Part shown: positions 10,001 to 16,662 of the stretch, one piece after another
How positions within the stretch are numbered: position 1 is the first letter of the stretch
Layout of the letters: every line of letters starts with the position of its first letter
Assembly (NCBI GenBank): GCA_951813525.2
Contig: CATOTJ020000003.1
Location: 248,001 to 312,000, forward strand
Length of the DNA stretch: 64,000 nucleotides
Reading direction: 5' to 3'
Source: Thermohalobaculum sp951813525
GTDB taxonomy: Bacteria; Pseudomonadota; Alphaproteobacteria; Rhodobacterales; Rhodobacteraceae
Program-made: the position numbers and the translations under genes
Notes under the pieces: generated by a model
What the model was told of the DNA's origin: nothing
Databases searched by the model: none
What the model saw: only the letters and a program-made list of their open reading frames with translations

Positions 10001-10450
10001 GTAAGGGCACTCGCCCAGCGGTGCTCGGACGCGGCTCGGGAAATCAAAGGACTGATCTCCGAAAGTGATGAACACGTTAAACGCGGCGTCGACCTGGTCG
10101 GCAAGACCGGCACAGCCCTAGAAGACATCAAGAACTCGGTGAACGAAATCAGCGACATGGTGTCGGAGATCTTCAAATACTCCAAAGAACAGTCAATCGG
10201 GCTCAATGAAATCAACGGCGCGATCTCATTGCTCGACGAGGTGACCCAGCAAAACGCCGCTATGGTCGAGGAATCGACCGCCGCAAGCCACGAGTTGACC
10301 TCCGATTCAGAGGAACTGACGACGCTGATCGATAGGTTCCAGGTTGATGAGGACGCCATCGACAGTACAGGTCGGGGGCACGGTGATGGTCAGGACACCA
10401 ACCCGTCATATCAACAGCACGCCTATCCGATGAGCGGGAGCGCAGCGTAA
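7043..10450 (+). CDS. Methyl-accepting chemotaxis protein with Cache and PAS sensors
   Basis: A 1135-residue chemoreceptor. Order of parts: a membrane helix at about 8-26 (LPILMIFLSLITVAATATV); a periplasmic Cache-type sensor to about 345, with the YYDVFLIDTDGNIVYSVFKE and GVLAYQMPVGAINYLM segments typical of dCache_1; a second membrane helix at about 348-370; HAMP (TPLTRLQTAIGKIAS); three PAS-like units at roughly 428-530, 550-665 and 675-780 (the last contains FKIDGTILQANENFLNAVGY); a second HAMP-like unit (LGKLSIGDLTSPI); and the signalling domain with DIAFQTNLLALNAGVEAARA. The ATG at 7043 is preceded by GGGAG ten bases upstream; an earlier in-frame ATG at 6917 would add a non-membrane leader and is less likely. 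It probably senses both external ligand and internal state; the PAS cofactors are not predictable here. Confidence 0.93.
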   Translation: MKMPISRKLPILMIFLSLITVAATATVGYIDSRISLIAASEAKLSLALKARSEGLKALFQKVKRDLEVQAISPTVLTAMTHFTEGWEQIAADPEKHLQQIYIQENRHPIGEKHKLDQADSTKEAVDAAYNKTHAEYHLYFRTIMEHHGYYDVFLIDTDGNIVYSVFKENDYATNLKTGQWNASDLGRVFEGAIKAAPGSEPSFTDFHPYGPSADAPASFMAVPLRDPDGKVLGVLAYQMPVGAINYLMQQSNGLGETGQTFAVGGDMLMRNDSLESEENDLLTRSLESDAIRAALGGETGIATAMNFDGKEAYWAYAPFEFLGVTWAIVAEQSKSEVLAPVANLRDHILILAVVVTILASITSILFSRSISTPLTRLQTAIGKIASSDYSAEIRSTGRKDEIGGISRMLSELRDRLKTADEAARPALFKGAGFDTSAAAMMMVDREFTITQANDALQTIFREHNVAFRKKWAGFNIETIIGTSVDIFFDDPAYHRAVMADISQLPTDVDLTVGEIKFELNISPVFDGDNEHIGNSLQWKDVTEFRTKAGIMKAIGDNQCIVEYDPDGKILKANQIFEKLMGCQPGASADMRFTDFVGEDVKSISGASEFWETLKSKGFAAGKFIRYSLPGDELAVRGSYSTILDGNGDLFRIVEISNDVTELDRAADRGRLTLNAIGQEQAIIEFKIDGTILQANENFLNAVGYSEKEIVGKSHRMFLPESDKSSSAYHVFWKNLASGEAQIGVFKTIAKDGSEVYMQSVFNPVPDRSGKIDRIVNYASDITQSEHEKQQAAAQKLEQEAAQARVVSALSAGLGKLSIGDLTSPIQEPFATDYEQLRQDFNLACENLREVIGTVAIKTQGIRGGANEISQSADDLAKRTEAQAASLEETAISIRELTASVELATERAETAETATEAAKDNAEKSEGVVKDTIEAMTEIDSSSERISQVLAVIDDIAFQTNLLALNAGVEAARAGEAGRGFAVVASEVRALAQRCSDAAREIKGLISESDEHVKRGVDLVGKTGTALEDIKNSVNEISDMVSEIFKYSKEQSIGLNEINGAISLLDEVTQQNAAMVEESTAASHELTSDSEELTTLIDRFQVDEDAIDSTGRGHGDGQDTNPSYQQHAYPMSGSAA

Positions 10451-10550
10451 TGCCTCCCGCCTACAACCTGGGTCAGGGATTCCCGGACGGTGTTAGGCTC
10501 GAAATTCGGGCGGCTAAATTGTATAACATCTAGCTTGATCTGACGAACAG

Positions 10551-11097
10551 TTACTCAGCGGCGCTGAGAACGGGTTCGGCGTTGTCCGGCAAGTCCGGTG
10601 TTCTGATAGTGAACTCCACGGCGATATGCAGCGTCTCGCGGAATGTTTGCATGGGTGTTTTTCCATAGCAAAACCTGCCCGAATGCGGGCGCCGCTCATT
10701 GTACTTGGTCAGCCAGTGATCCAGGTCGGTCCGTAGTTCCTCGACCGACCGGTAGAGCTTCTCGCGAAAGGCGATGTCGCAGAACTCGTCCTTGATGGTC
10801 CGGTGGAACCTTTCGCAAAAGGCGTTGGTTTGCGGGCTGTTCGCCTTGGTCTACTTGTCGTCGATGTCCTCGACGGCAAGGTAAAACTGGTAGGCGTGGT
10901 CCTCGACCTTGCCAAAATACTCGGTGCCTCGATCCGTCAGGGCGTGCTGACCCGCAATGCCGTGTTTCGCGTAGAAGGGAAGAACCCGGTTGTTCTGCAT
11001 ATCGGCTGCGGTGATTGCCGTGTTCTCGGTGTAGAGCTTGGCCTGGGTGACGCGGACGTAGGTGTCGATGAAGGTCTGCGGGTAGATGCGCACCAGA
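10551..11097 (-). pseudogene. IS481-family transposase remnant (5' truncated, in-frame stop)
   Basis: Read leftwards from about 11097, the frame gives VRIYPQTFIDTYVRVTQ, then LTDRGTEYFGKVEDH, then YLAVEDIDDK and a TAG at 10851-10853. It continues in the same frame as TKANSPQTNAFCERFHRTIK and ERRPHSGRFCYGKTPMQTF to a TAA at 10551-10553. These are the second half of an IS481-family DDE integrase core, with the D of LTDRGTEY and the E of NAFCERFH visible. The N-terminal helix-turn-helix half and the first catalytic aspartate region are missing. The bases just outside the stop (10518-10550, with CTAGCTTGATCTGACGA) look like the terminal repeat of such an element. The break at about 11097 joins directly to an IS630 gene. 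Confidence 0.85.
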
Positions 11098-12163
11098 TGA
11101 ACGGCTTTGCGTCCATGGTGTTGTGCGCGGTTATGAAGCGATGGATCGCGGCGTGCAGATCGGCGACCGAGTGGAAGACGCCGTGCTTGAGGCGGCAGCG
11201 AGTGAGCTTGGCGAAGAAGCCGTCGACGGCGTTGAGCCAGGAACTGGATTTCGGGGTAAAGTGAAAGGTCCAGCGCGGGTGCCGCGCCAGCCAGCGTCGG
11301 ACCTCTGGCGTCTTGTGCGACGAGACGTCGTCGAAGATGGCATGGACCAGCTTGCCGGCGGGGATCTCGCGCTCGAGCGCATTGAGGAACCGCAGGAATT
11401 CCTGATGCCGGTGCCGCGTCATGTTGCGCCCGAAGACCTCGCCGGTCAGCGTGTTGAGCCCCGCAAAGAGCGTCGTGGTGCCGTTGCGCTTGTAATCGTG
11501 GGTCATGGTGGCCCCGCGGCCCTTCTTCAGCGGCAGACCCGGCTGGGTGCGGTCGAGCGCCTGGATCTGGCTCTTCTCATCGACCGAGAGCACCACCGCA
11601 TGGGTCGGCGGATCGACATAGAGCCCGAACGTCGACGAGCTTCTCGGCGAAGGCGGGGTCTTTCGAAAGCTTGAAGACACGCCAGCGATGCGGCGAGAGC
11701 CCGTGCGCCTTCCAGATGCCCTGAACCGTCGAGGGCGCGATGCCGACCCGCCTGGCCATCGCACGCAGCGTCCAGTGCGTCGCCTCGCCGGGCGGTTCCT
11801 CGAGGGTCAACCGAAGGACATCGGCGACGGTCTCCTCAGCCGTCGGCGCAATGCCGGGCGGTCTTGTCCTGTCGCGGAGAAGCCCCGCGACGCCTTCGGC
11901 CATGAATCGCTCCTGCCAACCATTGCCCGTCAGACGATGCGCAGCATCGGCGAGAGGGGCCAGACGCAGGTCTTTGAGACGCCCGCCTCGCGCATGATCA
12001 CGGTCGTGCCAAAACCGTCGGCAGTGAGAAGGACGATCCGCGCCAGCCAGGCATGCTTCTGGGCACTGTTGCGATCGGCGACAATCGCTTCGAGGCGCCG
12101 AAGATCGGCGGGAGAAACCGTGATGGATATTCCGCTGCGCATAGCGCAGACTCGCACAGCCAA
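11098..12163 (-). pseudogene. IS630-family transposase remnant, frameshifted and 3' truncated
   Basis: Three pieces in different frames add up to an IS630 transposase. First SPADLRRLEAIVADRNSAQK to KTCVW (12163 to about 11960), then MAEGVAGLLRDRTRPPGIAP to FKLSKDPAFAEKLVDV (about 11903 to 11640), then YVDPPTHAVVLSVDEKSQIQ to HNTMDAKPF (about 11640 to 11100). After KTCVW some 35-40 extra bases are inserted before WQERFMAEG resumes. The second shift loses one base around 11640. The C-terminal 20 or so residues are replaced by the IS481 remnant. The DDE aspartate of VLSVDEKSQIQ and the SSWLNAVDGFFAKLT block are recognisable. The element is dead. Confidence 0.85.
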
Positions 12164-12234
12164 TCGCTCATGGAAATCCGCATTCGGACTCTTCCGATCC
12201 GATCAATCCACTTGGGCATTCACTCAAGGCGATG

Positions 12235-12385
12235 CACGTTCGCACCGGACCTGAAGTTTCGGCGTCAGCGCCACGCGCTGATCGATGGTACTGACACGCA
12301 ACCCCAGAACCCCGTGCTATCGCTGACGGTCTTTACAGTCACCCGCGTGCCACAATTGGGGCAAAACGTCAGCGCCCGCTGTGTG
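12235..12385 (-). pseudogene. GFA-family (formaldehyde-activating enzyme-like) C-terminal scrap
   Basis: On the minus strand, RALTFCPNCGTRVTVKT followed by DSTGFWG is read from about 12385, and after a one-base shift VSTIDQRVALTPKLQVRCER follows. The CPNCGTR zinc-ribbon and the STIDQR..LTPK ending match the C-terminal half of GFA (CENP-V/GFA, DUF636) proteins, which bind zinc through cysteines and act on glutathione adducts. Only this tail is present, so it cannot be functional. It overlaps the end of a GST scrap on the same strand. The call rests on short motifs. Confidence 0.45.
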
Positions 12386-12536
12386 CCAACAGGTATTGAA
12401 CGATTGCACCGCTTTCAAACGGCGTAACGTCGCCATCTTCCAGTGCAGGCACATGTCCGCCCGCGTGGATCGCGAGGTGCTCAAGCGTACGCATGGCCTT
12501 TTCACCCAGTTGAGTTCGGTGAGCAAATGCACCCAT
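12369..12536 (-). pseudogene. Glutathione S-transferase N-terminal-domain fragment
   Basis: A 55-codon frame begins at ATG 12536 behind AAGGAG and contains GGHVPALEDGD and VTPFESGAIVQYLLAH, then TGA. GKVPAL-x-DGD-x-x-x-FESGAI-x-x-YL is the conserved glutathione-binding block of GST thioredoxin-like domains. The residues that normally precede it (the catalytic Ser/Cys region) and the whole helical C-terminal domain are absent. It is a gene scrap in a zone full of IS remnants, although the good ribosome site means it might still be translated. Confidence 0.6.
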
Positions 12537-12826
12537 AAAACTCCTTCGAAAATTTGCAGATCATGATTGCAACTGGACGGTCCTGCAGTTCCGCGCATCG
12601 TGCGCCCTGCCCAACGCAATCCGAAGTGGATATTGCAAGGCGCCCTGTAAGGCAGCGCATTCTGCGCTGCGACCGGATGGAAGGGAGCCAAAACCGGTTT
12701 TTCGAGTTCTGAATGCAGCCAATAATTCCTGACCGCCCGAACCGATCGCGTCAGATCGGGAGGCCTTCGAGCTGGATTGGTCTGTCTGTCTGCGCGCCTG
12801 AGCGCTGTGGTCTGTTTGGTCGTGCC

Positions 12827-13999
12827 CTAGCCCCGGTAGATGTAGCGGCCCAGTTCGCGCGGGTCCGTACAGCCGATTTGCAGCATCGTGGACGACAGTT
12901 CCTGCTTCAGGATTTCCAGCGCATGGACCGGGCCGCGTGCGCCCATCGCGGCGACGGAAAACGCCATGGGTCTGCCCATCAGCACAAAATCGGCGCCCAG
13001 CGCCAGATACCGTGCGATGTCCAATCCGGTGCGCACGCCGCCGTCTACCATAACGGCCATCGATCCACCGACTGCCTGGCGGATGTCGGGCAGGACGTCG
13101 ATGGCGGTTGGCGCCGCATCCAGTTGCCGCGCGCCGTGGTTCGACACGATGATCCCGTCGGCCCCGATTTCCTGGGCGATGCGGGCATCGTCGACGCTGA
13201 GCAATCCCTTGATCACCATTTTTCCCGGCCACAGTTCGCGGTAGCGTTTCAGACGCTCGGGCGGGTTGTGCCCGCCCAGCACACGGCTCAGCAGAGAAGC
13301 CGTAGTCTCGCCACCCGCCGTATCTTCGTAGCGTGTCAGCGTCTTGAAACTGGGTATACCTGTCTTCAGTGTCTCGATGGCCCAGCGGGGGCGCATGGCG
13401 CCTTGCAGATAGGTCGTCCAGTGACGTCGCGGCGGGACTGCCAGGCCGTTTCGGATGTCGCGCGCGCGCCTCGTTGGACCGGGGATGTCCACCGTGACCA
13501 GCAGTACTTCGCCGCCGGCAGCCTTGTAGCGGGCCAGGATGTCTTCCTCGATCGTCGGGTCGCGCATCGGGTAGAGCTGAAACCACAGCCGGTCGCCCAG
13601 CACGGCGCTGACTTCCTCGAGCGAGCTCGTGGCGACCGATGACAGGCCCGCCGGCAAGCCGTGCGCCTTGGCGCCGCGCGCGATGTGGAGCGGTGCATCG
13701 GGCCACATCAGCCCGGTGAGCCCGACCGGGCCGGGCGCAAAGGGGGCCGCGACCTCCTGACCCAGAATGGTCGTCGTCAGGTCGACGGCTCCGGGTTCGG
13801 CCAGGAAGCGGGGCATGAATTTGACCTGGGCAAAGTCCGAGATGTTGCGTGCCAGGCCTTCCTCGGCCCCGATGCCGCCCGCCATGTAGTCATAGGCAAA
13901 GCGCGGCGTGCGCCGTTTGGCGGCTTTCTCCATCGACGCGATGGACGGAAATCGCTGATCGTCTGTAAGCGGCCCGAACAATTCACCCAGAAAGCTCAT
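12827..13999 (-). CDS. FMN-dependent alpha-hydroxy-acid oxidase/dehydrogenase
   Basis: A 390-residue TIM-barrel flavoenzyme of the family of L-lactate dehydrogenase LldD, glycolate oxidase and mandelate dehydrogenase. It oxidises a 2-hydroxy acid to the 2-keto acid. Visible landmarks are RRTPRFAYDYMAGGIGAEEG at the start, the flavin lysine in KMVIKGLLSVDDA, the catalytic His-Arg pair in IVSNHGARQLD, and the phosphate-binding DGGVRTGLDIARYLALGA. Length and order are complete. The usual substrate loop is not diagnostic, so lactate is a guess. It is the only intact-looking cellular gene between 10.5 and 16.6 kb and is flanked by an IS6 remnant and gene scraps. No operon partner is seen. Confidence 0.88.
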   Translation of the reverse strand: MSFLGELFGPLTDDQRFPSIASMEKAAKRRTPRFAYDYMAGGIGAEEGLARNISDFAQVKFMPRFLAEPGAVDLTTTILGQEVAAPFAPGPVGLTGLMWPDAPLHIARGAKAHGLPAGLSSVATSSLEEVSAVLGDRLWFQLYPMRDPTIEEDILARYKAAGGEVLLVTVDIPGPTRRARDIRNGLAVPPRRHWTTYLQGAMRPRWAIETLKTGIPSFKTLTRYEDTAGGETTASLLSRVLGGHNPPERLKRYRELWPGKMVIKGLLSVDDARIAQEIGADGIIVSNHGARQLDAAPTAIDVLPDIRQAVGGSMAVMVDGGVRTGLDIARYLALGADFVLMGRPMAFSVAAMGARGPVHALEILKQELSSTMLQIGCTDPRELGRYIYRG

Positions 14000-14129
14000 T
14001 TCAATGCCCGTACTGCTTTGGATTGCGCGGTCGCCCCCGCCATCATGAACGAGAAATCAGAATCCGCCAAGATCAGGCGCATCCCCATGTCGATGTATTG
14101 CTACACCCCGAGGGGGCAGAGACACCGCC

Positions 14130-14585
14130 CATCTCCGCATGTTGGCCGTGGCGGTTACAAGCCGCGATAACGGTGCGAAATGCCTCGACATCTTGCTTGA
14201 ATCGAAGCGGGAACGGAAAGCTGCGTTGAAATTACTGCGGAAACTGCTGGAGCGGCAAAGTTACTTCCCCGATAGCGTCGTCACGTATCGGCTTCGGTCG
14301 TAAGGCGCCGCGCTGCGCCACCTCGCTCTAACCGATGGTCACGTCACCCGCGGGCGCTTGAGCAATCGAGCCGATGTTTCTCACCAACCAACTCGGGAAC
14401 GCGAACGGAAACGCGAACGTCAGCGTCGGCGCTTTCGATCGCCCGGGTCAGCGCAGCAATTACTGGCTATCCATCCAGCCGGCTACAACCGGTTCAACCA
14501 CCAACGCCATTTGATATCCCGCCGCACACTGAAGACCTTCAGAGCCCAAGCGTTTGCGGGATGGCGCCTGGTTGTTGCAGCCTGA
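14130..14585 (+). pseudogene. IS6-family transposase C-terminal remnant
   Basis: The frame reads RDNGAKCLDILLESKRERKA, then LLRKLLERQSYFPDSVVT, then a TAA at 14301-14303. In the same frame it continues as NRADVSHQPTRERERKR and FNHQRHLISRRTLKTFRAQA to TGA at 14583-14585. The conserved IS6/IS26 block NRAENSHQPTRRRER and the N-x-QRHL-x-S-x-x-T ending are clearly recognisable. The first half of the gene is missing. It lies just upstream of the broken SUMF1 gene. Confidence 0.78.
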
Positions 14586-15116
14586 TACTTTGATCGGAAA
14601 CCTTTTCTCGGCCTGGGCCCGGGCTTGTTAATGTGGCAATGCCTCCGAAGGATTTCCGCGGGTGCGCCGAAAATGACAATATGGCCTGCCCCACGATGAT
14701 CGTGGTCGCCGCTGGCAAGTTTACCAAGGGATCGCCCGAGGGCGAAGCGGGTAACCCTGGAAACGAACGCCTGCAGCACGACGTGACGATTGCGCCATTC
14801 GCCATCGGTCGGACCGAGGTAGCTCACGACGAATGACTGGCTTGCGTGGACGGCACCGATCGGGCCGCGCTTGTGGTCGCTCGGCAGGACGAATCCGCCG
14901 CACCGTTGATCGGTTGCACGCCCGTCTCGGTCGCCGGCTTTGGCGCCGGCGACCGGCCAGTGATCAATGTCAGCTGGCGTGATGTGCCGGGCTACACAAG
15001 GTGGCTGAATGAGACGGTTGGGCTCGATCCGGACGATCCGGCGGCGGGCGCCTATCGCCTGCCAACCGAGACGAAATGGGAATTTGCCGCGCGTGCGGGC
15101 AAGGATACAGCTTATA

Positions 15117-16274
15117 CTAACGTGCATTGATCAGAACTCATGGGCCCATTTACGGCTACCGATTGATGAGATGCGCCAGGGCTGTTCGATGAGCTTGTTC
15201 CAACTGTCACAGCAGTGCGCGACGATGTCGTCGTAGTTTTTGAAGACCCGGTTTGAGAGCCAGTTGTCGCGTATGAATTGCCAGATGTTTTCGACTGGAT
15301 TCAGTTCTGGCGACCGGGCCGGGATTGGAACGAGTGTGATGTTTTCCGGCACATCGAGCTTCGGTGTCGTGTGCCATCCGGCCTGATCGAGCAGCAGGAT
15401 GGCGTGTGCGCCTGGGGCGACTTCGGCGCTGATCAGCTTCAAGTGCTCCACCATGGCATAGGTGTCGCAGAACGGCATGACGAGGCCGGCACCCTTGCCT
15501 TCCGCCGGGCAGATTGCGCCGAAGATATACGCCCATTTCGTCCGCTGATCGTGTGGCGCACGGGGACGCGTTCCTCGCCGCGCCCAACGTCGTGTGATCT
15601 TGTTCTTCTGGCCGACCCTGGCTTCATCTTGAAACCAGACCTCTACGGGCGGCCAGCCTCGCTTGATGCGGATGGCTGTGACGACGTCGCCGAAGTTTTT
15701 TTGAACATCTCGATCGCCTCCTCATCCTGCGCGTAGTGCTGCGGGCGCGCTGTGAGTTTGCGATATCCCAAGGCGTGCAACTCGCGGCCAACGGTATGAC
15801 GGCTGACCGAAACGCCGAACTCTTCGTATAGCCAGAACGCAAGGTCGACGAGGCGCCAGCGCACAACCCCATCGAGATAGGGACGCGGGCCTGACTCGAC
15901 CGCCGCCGCGAGCGCGGTGCGCTGCTCAGCCGTCAGGAGCGGTGCCTTGCCCGGTGCCTTCCGCGTCGTCAGCGCATCCGGGCCGCCGTCGTTGAACCGC
16001 AACACCCAATCCCGGATCACCTGAAGGCCAACCCCGCCCGTGCGCGCCGCATCGCTCCGCGAGCCTCCGTCAAGGACAACTGCCAGAGCGAGAAGCCGCC
16101 GCGTCTGATCCGCTTCATCGCTCTTCCGCGCCAGACGTCGAAGATCCGTTCCTGTATAATCCAATCTGATCTGAACAGCAGACCCCATGGCAAAAACTCC
16201 TCTGTTTTCCATGGTGAATCAGATCAAGATCGGGCCGGAAATCCCCTTCCGTGAGTCCGAGTCATTGCGCCGCA
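15117..16274 (-). mobile_element. IS630-family insertion sequence inside the SUMF1 gene
   Basis: About 1.15 kb. Imperfect terminal inverted repeats lie at 15122-15144 and 16248-16270; they match at about 15 of 23 positions without gaps. Outside them are TA-rich flanks (CTTATACTAAC on the left, GTATTATACG on the right), consistent with the TA target preference of the family. The transposase frames fill the element and the stop codon lies inside the left repeat. The SUMF1 reading continues on both sides. The exact outer boundaries are uncertain by a few bases because of the repeated TA dinucleotides. Confidence 0.82.
15131..16188 (-). CDS. IS630-family transposase, two overlapping frames joined by an A7 slip site
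   Basis: The first frame starts at ATG 16188 with GAGGAG eight bases upstream, and encodes the DNA-binding half (LDYTGTDLRRLARKSDEADQ through HALGYRKLTARPQHYAQDEE) up to IEMFKK. There the coding strand has seven consecutive A (plus-strand T run at 15696-15702). A -1 slip gives FKKNFGDVV and continues as VWFQDEARVGQKNKITRRWA, LLLDQAGWH and SPELNPVENIWQFIRDNW to TGA at 15131-15133. The three DDE acidic residues (D in FQDEA, D in LLLDQAG, E in NPVENIW) are all in the second frame. Without the slip the first frame ends about 54 bases later. Such slippery runs are known in IS630 and IS3 elements. Confidence 0.82.
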
Positions 16275-16610
16275 GTATTATACGTTTGGTCATCAGATCA
16301 CGCCGGAGCATGCGAAGTTCGGCTCAAACCGCGCAGGCGGCCTGACCGTCCCTGTGGGGCGGCACCCGGCAAATGCCTTCAAGCTGCACGACATGCACGG
16401 CAATGTCTGGGAACCGGTGCAGGATTGCTGGCACGGGACCTACGGGCGTGCTCCGAAGGACGGATCGGCCTGGACCGAAGAGGCCGACGGGGACCGGACC
16501 AAAGCCGTTCCGCGCGACGGCACACGGCTCAATAATCGGGGGGGCGTGAGATCCGTCAACCGCCACGGGCTCCTATGCGAGTTCCGGTACAACCTGCACG
16601 CCGCTGCAAA

Positions 16611-16641
16611 ATAAATCGGCCGGGAGCAGTGCCCCCGGCCG
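16611..16641 (-). terminator. Rho-independent terminator of the glp operon
   Basis: On the minus strand an 8-bp perfect stem (bases 16634-16641 pairing with 16617-16624, CGGCCGGG/CCCGGCCG) with a 9-base loop is followed by ATTTATTTT. It sits about 20 bases after the glpV stop. The SUMF1 remnant stop lies just beyond on the other strand. Confidence 0.8.
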
Positions 16642-16662
16642 CAGATCTCAGATCTCAGGCAA

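Larger units (their letters stand above)
14633..16614 (+). pseudogene. SUMF1 (formylglycine-generating enzyme-like) gene, stop codon plus IS insertion
   Basis: The frame from 14633 reads FRGCAENDNMACPTMIVVAA and GKFTKGSPEGEAG, then PFAIGRTEVAHDE, and hits TGA at 14834-14836 where the family normally has the W of DEW. It resumes in frame with GDRPVINVSWRDVPGY and YRLPTETKWEFAARAGKDTA. An IS630-type element then interrupts at about 15118. Beyond it the reading continues as YTFGHQITPEHAKFGSNRAG and FKLHDMHGNVWEPVQDCWH to TAA at 16614. This is the SUMF1/FGE-sulfatase fold with all main blocks in order. Family members oxidise sulfatase cysteines or act in other redox or cofactor roles. Even without the IS, the TGA would stop translation. 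No sulfatase gene is nearby. Confidence 0.85.

Noticed and set aside
12561..13706. A 381-codon minus-strand frame overlapping the hydroxyacid oxidase gene
   Set aside because: It is a same-strand shifted frame of the flavoenzyme gene with arginine/glycine-rich, motif-free translation.
14834..14836. TGA in the SUMF1 gene as a possible selenocysteine codon
   Set aside because: The position is a conserved Trp rather than a redox Cys, no SECIS-like hairpin is apparent directly after it, and the gene is further destroyed by an IS.
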